A DNA stretch of 64,000 bases from Hymenobacter nitidus. Lineage in GTDB: Bacteria; Bacteroidota; Bacteroidia; Cytophagales; Hymenobacteraceae. The stretch spans positions 186,001 through 250,000 of the forward strand of contig NZ_JAJADQ010000007.1 of the NCBI RefSeq assembly GCF_020447315.1. Reading direction: 5' to 3'. The translations under genes were made by a program, and so were the position numbers. Below are positions 25,345 to 33,813 of this stretch, piece after piece (the stretch's first letter is position 1; the number at the start of each line of letters is the position of its first letter). The notes under the pieces are model-generated. The model was not told the DNA's origin, made no database searches, and saw nothing but the letters and a program-made list of their open reading frames with translations.

Positions 25345-26418
25345 ATGCCAGCCATGACCTCTGTTCCCGACTCTTTGCTGCCCGACCCCGACCTGCCCGA
25401 TGATGACAACGAGGAAGGCGACGAACTCTACGAACATCACCGAATCCGCGTCGACCGGGGCCAGGAGCTGCTGCGGCTCGACAAGTTCCTGATGAACCGG
25501 CTGTCGAATGCCTCCCGGACCAAGATCCAGAATGCTATTCGGGCTGAAGCGGTGCAGGTGAACGACAAGGTGGTGAAATCCAACTACCGCATCAAGCCGC
25601 TCGACGTCATTACCATTACGCTGCCCGAGCCACCGCGCGACGTGAAAGTGGTGCCCGAGCCCATGGACCTGGACATTCGCTATGAGGACGAGTCCTTGCT
25701 CATCGTCAACAAGCCCGCCGGGTTAGTGGTGCATCCGGCTTTCGGCAACTGGAATGGCACCCTAGTCAATGGCCTAGCGTATCACCTGAGCAACCTGCCT
25801 ACCGGCCGCAACGGGGAGATTCGGCCTGGCCTCGTGCACCGTATCGATAAGGACACTTCGGGCCTGCTGGTAATTGGTAAAACGGAGTGGGCCATGACGC
25901 ATTTGTCCCAGCAGTTTTTCCACCATACCATCGAGCGGACTTACTTGGCGCTTGTGTGGGGTATTCCTAAGGAAAGAGAAGGCACCATACGAGGCCATAT
26001 CGGCCGTAGCCTGAAGGATCGTAAGGTGCAGGCAGTATTTCCCGAGGGCGACCAAGGCAAGCACGCTGTGACGCATTATAAGGTGCTCAAAACGTTTCAG
26101 CACGTAGCACTGCTACAGTGCAACCTGGAAACGGGCCGCACCCACCAGATCCGGGCGCATATGAAGCACATTGGCCACCCCTTGTTTTCCGACGCCACCT
26201 ACGGCGGCGACAAAGTGCTGTACGGCCAACGCACCGGCGCCTATAAGGCTTTTGTAGAAGCGGCTTTTCAGGTAATGCCCCGGCAGGCTTTACATGCCAA
26301 GTCCTTGGGCTTCGTGCATCCCGTGACGCACGACCACATGCACTTTGAAGCTGAGCTGCCCGCTGACTTTGAAGCTGCCTTAGCTAAGTGGGAGCAATAT
26401 GCTACGCCACAGGAATAA
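25345..26418 (+). CDS. RluA-family 23S rRNA pseudouridine synthase (RluD-like)
   Basis: A 357-residue protein with an S4 RNA-binding domain (LRLDKFLMNRLSNASRTKIQNAI) after an acidic N-terminal tail. The pseudouridine synthase domain follows, with NKPAGLVVHPAFGN, the catalytic Asp in HRIDKDTSG, and ETGRTHQIRAHMKHIGHPL. The domain order matches RluD/RluC. The modified positions cannot be read from sequence alone. A further in-frame ATG lies three codons downstream. It ends just before a bidirectional terminator. Confidence 0.94.
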   Translation: MPAMTSVPDSLLPDPDLPDDDNEEGDELYEHHRIRVDRGQELLRLDKFLMNRLSNASRTKIQNAIRAEAVQVNDKVVKSNYRIKPLDVITITLPEPPRDVKVVPEPMDLDIRYEDESLLIVNKPAGLVVHPAFGNWNGTLVNGLAYHLSNLPTGRNGEIRPGLVHRIDKDTSGLLVIGKTEWAMTHLSQQFFHHTIERTYLALVWGIPKEREGTIRGHIGRSLKDRKVQAVFPEGDQGKHAVTHYKVLKTFQHVALLQCNLETGRTHQIRAHMKHIGHPLFSDATYGGDKVLYGQRTGAYKAFVEAAFQVMPRQALHAKSLGFVHPVTHDHMHFEAELPADFEAALAKWEQYATPQE

Positions 26419-26441
26419 GCTCTTGCTTGTGGATGCCGCAA

Positions 26442-26475
26442 AAAAAGGCCTGTCGTGTACACGACAGGCCTTTTT
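26442..26475. terminator. Bidirectional terminator between rluD-like and TPR genes
   Basis: A perfect 34-base palindrome with an A-run on the left and a T-run on the right, located between the convergent rluD-like (+) and TPR-protein (-) genes. Confidence 0.9.
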
Positions 26476-26493
26476 GTATTGGTGTCAAGAAGC

Positions 26494-28104
26494 TTATTTC
26501 TTCTTGGCAGGAGCTTTGGTAGCCGTTTTAGGACGGGCCGTCATGCTATCCACTACCGACTTGGCGTTCTGGTTGTTTGGGTCCAGAGCCAGTACTTGCT
26601 GGTAATAGGGGAGGGCAGCCGTCTTGTCGCCTTTCTGGTAATAGTAGTAGCCCAGGTAGCTGTTAGCTTCTACCAGGCCATCCTTATACTTGGCGGGGTC
26701 AGCCTTGGCCACTTCTACATACTTCTCATAGAAAGGCTTAGCCAATCCTTGCTTGGAGTCTGGATCAAGGCCGTAGTTGGCCTGTGCGCGCATCAGGTAG
26801 CCGGGCACGTAGCTGGGGCGGGCCGTCAGTACGATGTTATACAGGCTATCGGCTTGCGTATACTGCTTGTTCAGCGTGTAAGCACGGGCCAGCAGCACCT
26901 GATCCGTCAGTTCTCCACCGCCTTTGGCTTTCATCTTCGTCTTGAAGGTCGAAATGGCCATCGGGTAGTTTTTCGACGACAGGTAAGCCTGAGCTAAGTC
27001 GTTCTGCAGATCCGCGTTGGTGGGGTCAGCCGCAATGGCTTTTTGCAGCATGGCAATGCCCTGCTCGCCTTTGCCACCTTTGGCCAGCATCTTGGCGTAA
27101 TACACGTTGTCCTCCTTGATGACTTTGTCGGCCGGAGTGGTCTTCATATACTTCTCCATGGCGGCAATGGCCTCATCGTTCTTGCCGGTCTCATACAAAG
27201 TATAAGCCTGCAGACGGTTCATGGTCACGTTGTTGGGGTCACGGCCCAGTACTTTCTGTACTTCCGTCAGCGCCTCGGGGTACTTCTTGGTCAGGAAAAG
27301 GAACGAAGCGTACTTGGCATCCGTATCCGACGATTTTTCCGCCAAGGAAGTATACTTCTGGAAGTTCTTCAGAGCGTCGTCGTACTTACCGGCGTAGAAA
27401 TACGTTTCGGCCAGGGCGTTGTAGGCCGGCGCGTAGTTGGCATCCAGGCTGATAGCCTTGTCAAACGCCGTCCGGGCTTCGTTGTAGTTGCGCGAGCGTA
27501 CGTTCAGCTGCCCCTTGCGGTAGTAAGCCAATACGTTGTTGGCATCGGCCATAATCGCGCGGTCGTAGCTGTTCATGGCTTCGCCACCGCCATTTTCCTG
27601 CTTCAGGTAGATGTCGCCGCGGGCAATCATCAGGGTCGGCTCGTCCTTCAGCTTGTTGGCCTTATGAGCGGCTTCCACGTACGAAAGGGCTTTCGATACG
27701 TCCTTAACGTTGGATTCGGCATACGCCTGAGCAATCATGGTCAGCACCTTAGCATCTTTGCCTTTGGTGGCTTTCACCGCGTTGTCGAATTGAATTTCAG
27801 CTTCCGCCGTTTTGCCCTGGGCCAACGCCGCACGGCCTGCTGCTACCATCGTAGAAGCATCTTTGGAATTCAGCGAAATACGGTTGAAATAGTAAGCTGC
27901 CGAGTCGGGCATTTCCCGCATCTGATACAGACGGCCCAGTTCGAACGAAGTTTCGTTTGAAGCCCCTTGACGTAGCAAAGCCGCGCGGGCTTCGTTGTAG
28001 CGTCCGAGTTCAATCGATTTCTGAGGAGTCGTTTGAGCAAAAGCGGCAGAGCCGGAAACAGACAAGGCAGCGAGGAGCGAGAGCTTCCAGGGCTTGAAGT
28101 TCAT
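26494..28104 (-). CDS. Secreted TPR-repeat protein
   Basis: A 536-residue protein with a signal peptide (ending GSAAFAQ) and a long array of tetratricopeptide repeats. Examples are YNEARTAFDKAISLDANYAPAYNALAETYFYAGKYDDALKNF and TNADLQNDLAQAYLSSKNYPMAI, extending to ALPYYQQVLALDPNNQNAKSVVD. A Lys-rich tail (APAKKK) ends the protein. It is probably periplasmic and acts as a protein-interaction scaffold. It follows a PstS-like lipoprotein gene by 48 bases on the same strand. I chose the ATG at 28104 over a TTG two codons upstream. Confidence 0.92.
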   Translation of the reverse strand: MNFKPWKLSLLAALSVSGSAAFAQTTPQKSIELGRYNEARAALLRQGASNETSFELGRLYQMREMPDSAAYYFNRISLNSKDASTMVAAGRAALAQGKTAEAEIQFDNAVKATKGKDAKVLTMIAQAYAESNVKDVSKALSYVEAAHKANKLKDEPTLMIARGDIYLKQENGGGEAMNSYDRAIMADANNVLAYYRKGQLNVRSRNYNEARTAFDKAISLDANYAPAYNALAETYFYAGKYDDALKNFQKYTSLAEKSSDTDAKYASFLFLTKKYPEALTEVQKVLGRDPNNVTMNRLQAYTLYETGKNDEAIAAMEKYMKTTPADKVIKEDNVYYAKMLAKGGKGEQGIAMLQKAIAADPTNADLQNDLAQAYLSSKNYPMAISTFKTKMKAKGGGELTDQVLLARAYTLNKQYTQADSLYNIVLTARPSYVPGYLMRAQANYGLDPDSKQGLAKPFYEKYVEVAKADPAKYKDGLVEANSYLGYYYYQKGDKTAALPYYQQVLALDPNNQNAKSVVDSMTARPKTATKAPAKKK

Positions 28105-28152
28105 GAGCAAAAGATTTGGTGGAAAGCGTTTAATGGAAAGACAAAAGGAAGG

Positions 28153-29115
28153 CTAGCGCTTATTCGTGTCGATGATTCGCATCTGGCCAGTGGCCGGTAC
28201 TAATCCAGACTTGAGGACAATCAGCTGACCTTTATTCCCTGCGGCAAAGGATGCAAAACCGGTGCCAAGCCCAGCGCGGGCCTCCCGGCTGATCAGGTAA
28301 ACCTCCCGGCGCAGGGGATATGTTTTCAGGGCCAGGTAGGCCTGGTAAGGTTGCAGATAGTCATCTGGCTTCTGCGGGTTGGGCTGAGCACTGATGCCTA
28401 CAATCCGCACTTTGTTCAGAAATTTCTGTACTGCCGCATCGTCCCGGTCACTGATCCAATTAACGCCGATTATGCCAATAGCGTTGGGATGAGTAGCAAC
28501 GTAATCCAATAAGGCAGGGTTCGATTTGGCGGCAAAAACTCGCTTGGTCAGGGCCGCGCCCTTCGTCAGAGAGTCCTGAACGTAACGGGTTGTGCTGGAA
28601 TGGTTGGTGTCAAAAACTACGTTTATGGCGCCCAGTCCCTTCTTACCGCTCACCTGCGCCCATTCCTGAGCTTTGCCCGTGAAGATGTCCTGCAGCTTGG
28701 CTACGGTAAGCAAAGAGTCCGGATTGCTGGGGTGAATGACGATGGCCAGGCCGTCGACAGCAAGCCGGGCAGTGCGGGGTACAATTTTCAGCCGGTCGAA
28801 CTCAGCTTGCTCAGCCGCGTTCAGCTGCCGCGACACCACGGCTACCCGTACTTTATTCGTCATCAAATCCTGCATCACTTCCTCCTCCGGCTTGTAAGTT
28901 GCCGTGATGCGGGCCGCAGGATACAGCTTCTGAAACGTATCGACCTGGGACTTCAGAATGGGCTCAAATGTCTCATCAACGCTGATACTGACCGTTCCGC
29001 TGGTAGGCGTATCAGTAGCGGTATCGGGTGGGCCCTGGTATTGGTTGCAACCTGCCAGTAGCAAGCTGCCGGCTGCCAGCACCGTACCTACGTTTTTTAT
29101 GTTAGCGCGCATCAT
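28153..29115 (-). CDS. PstS-like phosphate-binding lipoprotein
   Basis: A 320-residue substrate-binding protein of the PBP-like / PstS type. A lipoprotein signal (GSLLLAGC, lipobox Cys near residue 22) is followed by SISVDETFEPILKSQVDTFQKLYP, RVAVVSRQLN, DGLAIVIHPSNPDSLLTVAKLQDIFTGK, NSSTTRYVQDSL-like phosphate-site segments and NAIGIIGVNW. It is not accompanied by pstCAB in the window; it lies instead in a TonB/ExbBD-TPR cluster. It may bind phosphate or another oxyanion. It overlaps the preceding small membrane-protein gene by 14 bases, and an adjacent second ATG at 29112 is possible. Confidence 0.88.
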   Translation of the reverse strand: MMRANIKNVGTVLAAGSLLLAGCNQYQGPPDTATDTPTSGTVSISVDETFEPILKSQVDTFQKLYPAARITATYKPEEEVMQDLMTNKVRVAVVSRQLNAAEQAEFDRLKIVPRTARLAVDGLAIVIHPSNPDSLLTVAKLQDIFTGKAQEWAQVSGKKGLGAINVVFDTNHSSTTRYVQDSLTKGAALTKRVFAAKSNPALLDYVATHPNAIGIIGVNWISDRDDAAVQKFLNKVRIVGISAQPNPQKPDDYLQPYQAYLALKTYPLRREVYLISREARAGLGTGFASFAAGNKGQLIVLKSGLVPATGQMRIIDTNKR

Positions 29116-29359
29116 GGGTTTTGTTGCGTTGGAAGTGCTGACGGTATGTGCGAGCAAATCTAATAATTCCGTAAAAGATGAAAACTGCTCCTAATACGCG
29201 CCGGGCAGTAGAGGGCAAGGCAAACACATTTGCCATCGGTAGCCACATCATCACGCCCAGGCCCATATAGATGATGGCCATCATCAACGTAAAGTACTGT
29301 ACAAGTCGTTGGGGTGACTTCGTATTGAGACGCTCGTCGGTGGTTGAACGGTTCAGCAT
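29102..29359 (-). CDS. Small two-helix membrane protein
   Basis: An 85-residue protein with two hydrophobic helices (QYFTLMMAIIYMGLGVMMWL and VLGAVFIFYGIIRFARTY), flanked by a polar N-terminus and a basic C-terminus. I recognise no domain. Its 3' end overlaps the start of the PstS-like gene by 14 bases, so translation is probably coupled. Position in the TonB/ExbBD cluster suggests an accessory envelope role, but this is inference. Confidence 0.75.
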   Translation of the reverse strand: MLNRSTTDERLNTKSPQRLVQYFTLMMAIIYMGLGVMMWLPMANVFALPSTARRVLGAVFIFYGIIRFARTYRQHFQRNKTHDAR

Positions 29360-29465
29360 AGGTATTCAAAGAAGAAAGGTCTGCGGTTAGAACAAAAAAA
29401 TACCGCTCCCTCGTTCGCTCAGGCTAGCCGCATGCCGCAGAAAGCAGGAGGCAACCCACAAAAAA

Positions 29466-29510
29466 AGCCAAAAATCACCCGGTATAACGTATACCGGGTG
29501 ATTTTTGGCT
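29466..29510 (-). terminator. Terminator after the second TonB gene
   Basis: Perfect 21-bp arms (29466-29486 and 29490-29510) with a three-base loop. On the minus strand the stem is followed by a run of seven T residues. It stops transcription downstream of the TonB gene at 29577-30401. Confidence 0.9.
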
Positions 29511-29576
29511 ATATATAAACTCTGTATTTTACTAATGTTCTCAAGCTGAGGAGGTAAGGCCGTTTATCGGCACTGC

Positions 29577-30401
29577 TTATTCGTACTGAAAGGTGATGGG
29601 CATAGTATAGCGTACAGCCACGGCTTGGCTGTTCTGCTTGCCGGGCGTCCAGGAAGGCATCTTGCTGACTACCCGGGCGGCTTCTTCATCCATACCATAG
29701 CCCAGGCCCTTTATTACCTGAACGTCGGCAATGGAGCCATCGGCCTGCACGGTAAATGACACGAACACTTTGCCCGATATGGCCGCCGACAAAGCCTGTC
29801 GGGGGTAGCGCAGGTTTCGTTGCATGTACTGCCGCAGGGCACCAATGCCACCCGCAAACTCGGGCATTACCTCCACGTGCGTAAAGGGTTTGGCTGGTGG
29901 CGCCGGCGTGGTTACGCCGGTGTCGCTGCCTAGAGTACTTGGGCCGCTTACTGTTCCTGGACCTGCTACACCTTCTCCGGGCTGCACATTTGTTAGGGTA
30001 TTGTCATTCGGTAACGAGGCCTCAATATTTGGCACCGGCTTCGTTACCAGTTCGTCTTTTACCACAATAGGAGCAACGTCCGTACGGGGCGTTACGACTA
30101 CGGGCTGATGATGCGCGACAGGGGGCTGCGCGGGAGTAGCTTCCTGTTGCGGCATAATGTACACCTGGGGCTCTGCAACGACTTCATTCGGATCTTTAAT
30201 AACGGGAGCTACCGTTGGCCATACGCGCTGTATTACCAGCGGAATGCTAACCAGCAGCAGGCTCAAAGCCACCGTAATGGCCAGGGCCCGGGCCAGGTGG
30301 CGGTTGTAGAGCTGACGCAGGACGAAGGCGCCATAGGCTTTGTTGCGGCCTTCGAAGATGATGTCGTCGAAGGAGGCGGTGTGCAGGTTGGTGGTGTTCA
30401 T
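29577..30401 (-). CDS. TonB-family energy transducer (second copy)
   Basis: A 274-residue protein. The N-terminal cytoplasmic motif FDDIIFEGRNKAYGAFVLRQLYNRHL is shared with the neighbouring TonB. A single transmembrane helix follows (ALAITVALSLLLVSIPLVI), then a Pro-rich periplasmic linker, and a C-terminal TonB domain (RNLRYPRQALSAAISGKVFVSFTVQADGSIADVQVIKGLGYGMDEEAARVV...SWTPGKQ). I chose the ATG at 30401; 14 upstream codons lack similarity. A terminator lies on each side, so it may be expressed separately from the ExbBD operon. Confidence 0.93.
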   Translation of the reverse strand: MNTTNLHTASFDDIIFEGRNKAYGAFVLRQLYNRHLARALAITVALSLLLVSIPLVIQRVWPTVAPVIKDPNEVVAEPQVYIMPQQEATPAQPPVAHHQPVVVTPRTDVAPIVVKDELVTKPVPNIEASLPNDNTLTNVQPGEGVAGPGTVSGPSTLGSDTGVTTPAPPAKPFTHVEVMPEFAGGIGALRQYMQRNLRYPRQALSAAISGKVFVSFTVQADGSIADVQVIKGLGYGMDEEAARVVSKMPSWTPGKQNSQAVAVRYTMPITFQYE

Positions 30402-30556
30402 GGGTACGGTATAAGCTAAAGGTGAAACGGAATTCCCTGGCACGTACTACCCAAGCCATTACCCTTCACTAGTGCTTCATCCTCCTGGCTTTCAACTTCA
30501 AAACGACAAGTCAGAATAGAAAAGTATGCGGCAAGCCGAATTCTTTTTGCACGAAA

Positions 30557-30590
30557 AAGCCCGAACCGAGCAACTGCTCAATTCGGGCTT
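30557..30590 (-). terminator. Terminator after the first TonB gene
   Basis: A hairpin of about 15-bp arms with one or two mismatches (30557-30590), followed on the minus strand by TTTTTCG. It separates the exbB-exbD-exbD-tonB operon from the second tonB. Confidence 0.8.
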
Positions 30591-30624
30591 CTCTTGTGAC
30601 CTGACCTAAATCAGGTAAACATTA

Positions 30625-31452
30625 CTACTTGATAGCGAAGGTTACCGGAACCGTGTACGAAACACTTACCGGACGACCGTTCTGCTTACCAGGAGTCCAG
30701 GCTGGCATGGCTTTGATTACGCGCATTGCTTCTTCGTCGCAACCCGCACCAATGCCCTTGGTCACTTTCACATCCGTGATACCGCCCGTTGGGCCTACCA
30801 CGAAGCTGATGAATACCTTGCCTTCAACCTGGTTACGCAGCGCCAGTGGGGGGTACTTGATGGTTTTGCCCAAGTAAGAGAGCAAACCTTCCATACCGCC
30901 GGGAGGAGTAGGCATCTGTTCTACGTACGTGTAGACCTTATTCTCTACTACCTCTTCTACCACTTGGTTACCGGTTCCTTCCAGACCCGTCAGGTCGGCA
31001 GGGTTATCAGTATTGCCTTTTACGGTTTCGGTAGCAACTACCTTCTCCTTCAGTTCTTCCTGATCCGGAATCTCTTCTACCTTCTTAATCTCCTCATCCT
31101 TCTTAACGACGGGCGGGGTGAACTTGATGGTAGAGAGCTTCGGTGGGGGCGGTGGTGGTGCCTCCGGTGGTGGCGGTGGTGGTGGGGGCTTGGTTTCGTC
31201 CAGTGGCGGTGCCTCCATCAGCTCGTTCACCTTCAGGTTCTTCTCAGTATTTACTACTTCGTCCTTAGCAAACATCCGCGCGATAAGCGGGAAGCTTACT
31301 AGAAGAGCTAAGAGAGCAACGGCAATGAGAAGAGCCCGGGTAACGTGCTTGTTGTACAACCGCCGGAGCACGTAAGCTCCGTAGGCCTTATTACGACCTT
31401 CAAAGACGATGTCGTTGAAAGTCGCTTTGGCCAGTTGCGTGTTATCCATCAT
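30625..31452 (-). CDS. TonB-family energy transducer (first copy)
   Basis: A 275-residue TonB. The N-terminal motif FNDIVFEGRNKAYGAYVLRRLYNKHV precedes one transmembrane helix. The long periplasmic linker has two poly-Pro runs (eight and six residues) and acidic-Lys stretches. The C-terminal TonB domain has YPPLALRNQVEGKVFISFVVGPTGGITDVKV and AMPAWTPGKQNG. It transmits the proton motive force from ExbBD to outer-membrane TonB-dependent receptors. The start overlaps the preceding exbD stop as ATGA, so translation is coupled; a second ATG lies directly after the first. Confidence 0.95.
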   Translation of the reverse strand: MMDNTQLAKATFNDIVFEGRNKAYGAYVLRRLYNKHVTRALLIAVALLALLVSFPLIARMFAKDEVVNTEKNLKVNELMEAPPLDETKPPPPPPPPEAPPPPPPKLSTIKFTPPVVKKDEEIKKVEEIPDQEELKEKVVATETVKGNTDNPADLTGLEGTGNQVVEEVVENKVYTYVEQMPTPPGGMEGLLSYLGKTIKYPPLALRNQVEGKVFISFVVGPTGGITDVKVTKGIGAGCDEEAMRVIKAMPAWTPGKQNGRPVSVSYTVPVTFAIK

Positions 31453-31970
31453 AGCCCTGAGGTTTTAATCAGTTCCTCATCCGCCTTCGAAATGTCAACC
31501 AGAGCATATTTTCTCTGGTCTGTGATATTCATCTCGTCGAGGATGTCAACCATGTTCTTGTAATTCGACTTATCGGCCGGCTTAATCAGAACAACCGTTT
31601 TAGGGTCGCGCTGGCGCCGCTCCAACAAAGTCTTCCGGATGCCATTCGCATCGTAGCTGGATGCTTTCAACTCAGGCTTTACATCATCGGCCAGCAGGCC
31701 TTCATAATAGTAAATCTTGTTGTTCTCACCCATCAGGATGGTGAAAGCATTCGAAGCCTTAAGCTCCTGGGGCGGATCGTCTGGTTTGGGCTTCACCGGC
31801 ATCGTAAGTTGCATTACGGTCGGCTTGCTGAAAGTCGTCGTCAGCATAAAGAAGGTCAGCAGCAAAAAGGCCAAGTCCACCATCGGTGTCATGTCGATTT
31901 TGGTCGACATTTTTTTGGCCCGCTTCTTACCTCCTTTACCGGAGTCGGCTTGTTGTTGTATTTCTGCCAT
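31449..31970 (-). CDS. ExbD/TolR-family biopolymer transporter (second copy)
   Basis: A 173-residue proton-channel subunit. A basic N-terminus is followed by KIDMTPMVDLAFLLLTFFMLTTTF, whose Asp in MVDLAF is the expected proton-carrying residue, and then the periplasmic ExbD domain. It works with ExbB and TonB. It lies 13 bases after the other exbD and overlaps tonB by four bases. It diverges strongly from the first copy in the periplasmic domain. Confidence 0.95.
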   Translation of the reverse strand: MAEIQQQADSGKGGKKRAKKMSTKIDMTPMVDLAFLLLTFFMLTTTFSKPTVMQLTMPVKPKPDDPPQELKASNAFTILMGENNKIYYYEGLLADDVKPELKASSYDANGIRKTLLERRQRDPKTVVLIKPADKSNYKNMVDILDEMNITDQRKYALVDISKADEELIKTSGL

Positions 31971-31983
31971 TTCTCTGCGTCGG

Positions 31984-32607
31984 TTAGTTCCCGGCTACCG
32001 GCTTAGACTCCAAGTCGGTAATCAGGTTGAAACGGTTGATGTTCTTATCCTGCAGCAGTTTGATGACTCTCTTCACGGTTGGTACGTCCGCGTTGCCGTC
32101 GCCTTTGATGGCGATGAAAGCGGGCTTACCGAACTCCTTGCGGCTGGCGGCCTGCGCTTCTACCACCCAGTCGATAAACTGGTTGTTCAAGGAGTCGGCG
32201 GGAATGCCGGGCTGCTTGATGGCTTTGCGCTGCTCGTTGTCGCGGCTCAGGAAGTCGGGAAGCTGTTGTACCGGTACGCCAAAGCTCGACAGGTTGGAGA
32301 AGGTCTTAGCCTGGGAAGCAGTGAAGCTTACTCCGTACTTAGCACCTACTCGGGTCAACAGGTCCAGCTTGGGTTTGGCGTCATCCATACCGAAGAATAC
32401 CCGCTTGTCCTTATCCACCGAAATCGTAATAACGTGGCTTTCGGGCAGGCGAATTTCAGAAGTAGATGAGGGCGTGTCCACCACCACAGCTTCCTCGGGA
32501 GCAAACTTGGTGGTGAGCATGAAGAAGGTCACCAGCAGGAATGCCAAGTCCACCATCGGAGTCATATCCAACGACGGGGACGTTCTATGCGGTTTTACTT
32601 TTGGCAT
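31984..32607 (-). CDS. ExbD/TolR-family biopolymer transporter (first copy)
   Basis: A 207-residue ExbD with the transmembrane segment LDMTPMVDLAFLLVTFFMLTTKF and a longer periplasmic domain, including VITISVDKDKRVFFGMD and AGIPADSLNNQFIDWVVEAQ-like stretches; a C-terminal TVKRVIKLLQDKNINRFNLITDLE strand pair follows. It lies 68 bases after exbB. Paired, unequal ExbDs are common in Bacteroidota TonB systems; whether they form mixed channels here is not known. Confidence 0.95.
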   Translation of the reverse strand: MPKVKPHRTSPSLDMTPMVDLAFLLVTFFMLTTKFAPEEAVVVDTPSSTSEIRLPESHVITISVDKDKRVFFGMDDAKPKLDLLTRVGAKYGVSFTASQAKTFSNLSSFGVPVQQLPDFLSRDNEQRKAIKQPGIPADSLNNQFIDWVVEAQAASRKEFGKPAFIAIKGDGNADVPTVKRVIKLLQDKNINRFNLITDLESKPVAGN

Positions 32608-32675
32608 TGCGAGCGTGGTTAAAGAGCTTTATTCAGAAACGTTTAGAAACGCTGCTTTAGTGCGTAAACCGCAGA

Positions 32676-33548
32676 CTAAGCAGTATAAGTTTCTTTTTCG
32701 CCGTGCTGCGAAGCAAACGTCTGAATGATGCTGAAACCAGCTTCGTCGATGCTGTAAGTCAGCTCGTCAATTTTGCTGGTGAAGAAGTTGTAGGCAATGA
32801 TAGCCAGGGCCGAGGTCAAGATACCCAGTGCCGTGTTGATCAGAGCTTCCGAAATACCGTTGGCCAGACCTACTGCGTCAGGAGCACCAGCGTTAGCAAG
32901 AGCCGAGAAGGCGTTGATCATACCGAATACCGTACCGAGCAGACCAATCAGGGTTGCTACCGAAGCAATGGTCGACAGAATAACGAGGTTCTTTTCCAGC
33001 ATAGGCAGTTCCAGAGCCGTCGATTCCTCGATTTCTTTCTGGATAGCCGAGATTTTCTGGTCTTTGTCGAGGCTACGGTCACGGGCCATCTCCTGGTACT
33101 TGCCCAGGCCGGCTTTTACTACGCTAGCTACCGAGCCTTTCTGCTGGTCGCAGGCGGCCAGAGCGCCAGTGATGTCGTTCACGTTCAGCTTCTGACGGAC
33201 GTTGCGGATGAAGGCTTCAATGCTCTTGGTGCCTTTAGCCTTGCTGATGGTCAGGAAACGCTCGATCGAGAAGGTGATTACCAACAGGAACAGCGTCAGC
33301 AGGATGGGTACGATGACACCACCTTTGTAAATGATGCCGAGGTAGTTACCTGGCAGGGGGTTATTCTCAGGATTGCCGCCCTGGAAGTTAGCGGGGCTAC
33401 CAAAAACAAATTTGTAGATGATAATCGATACGATCAACGCCAGGGGAATCACGATGGCGGCAAACGCGGAACCGCCTTTCGCTTCACCCTTGGGAGCAGC
33501 GGGAGCGGTGGGCCGCACGTTTTTATTCATGGCATTCTTTTGTTCCAT
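32676..33548 (-). CDS. exbB: MotA/TolQ/ExbB proton-channel family protein
   Basis: A 290-residue ExbB-type subunit of the energy-transducing complex. It has an N-terminal hydrophobic helix (AAIVIPLALIVSIIIYKFVFG) absent from short ExbBs, a second helix (GGVIVPILLTLFLLVITFSIERF), a cytoplasmic helical region, and the MotA/ExbB core (LVILSTIASVATLIGLLGTVFGMINAF...GISEALINTALGILTSALAIIAYNFF). It heads an exbB-exbD-exbD-tonB operon with a good promoter and a long leader. Confidence 0.95.
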   Translation of the reverse strand: MEQKNAMNKNVRPTAPAAPKGEAKGGSAFAAIVIPLALIVSIIIYKFVFGSPANFQGGNPENNPLPGNYLGIIYKGGVIVPILLTLFLLVITFSIERFLTISKAKGTKSIEAFIRNVRQKLNVNDITGALAACDQQKGSVASVVKAGLGKYQEMARDRSLDKDQKISAIQKEIEESTALELPMLEKNLVILSTIASVATLIGLLGTVFGMINAFSALANAGAPDAVGLANGISEALINTALGILTSALAIIAYNFFTSKIDELTYSIDEAGFSIIQTFASQHGEKETYTA

Positions 33549-33640
33549 TGTTCCGGAGAATTAGTGGGTTGGTGGTGAAAGGTTGAACTTGAAGGTAAAA
33601 AAGTGAAGATGTTAAACGTGAATACCCCAAAGACAGCAGC

Positions 33641-33707
33641 GCCCCGCTCACCCGCACACTGGGCCCGTTTCGACAACGGAAAGTGTGGGTCTGCTCGTGC
33701 GCGGGGC
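33641..33707 (-). other. Structured leader upstream of exbB
   Basis: In the roughly 180-base leader of the exbB operon, 33641-33707 can fold into a stem. The outer arms are GCCCCGC/GCGGGGC, the inner arms ACCCGCACACT/AGTGTGGGT, with a small terminal stem of CCGTT/AACGG. It matches no riboswitch class I recognise. Confidence 0.45.
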
Positions 33708-33732
33708 CGTTAGGAAATCAGAGTATCCTTGG

Positions 33733-33740
33733 CAAACCTA
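33733..33740 (-). promoter_or_regulatory. Promoter of the exbB-exbD-exbD-tonB operon
   Basis: TAGGTTTG on the minus strand is an exact TAnnTTTG -7 element, and a TTTG/TTG block lies 20 bases upstream at about 33761-33764, the expected -33 spacing. This is the best complete promoter in the window. Transcription would begin about 180 bases before exbB. Confidence 0.7.
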
Positions 33741-33813
33741 AATAAAAACCTACGTGCTGCCAAATGAAAAATGCGTTTAAACGCTTTAAAACGGGTAGGG
33801 CCTTAAAAAAAGG

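Noticed and set aside
28153..29115. Standard Pst phosphate uptake system
   Set aside because: Only a PstS-like protein is present; no permease or ATPase genes in the window.
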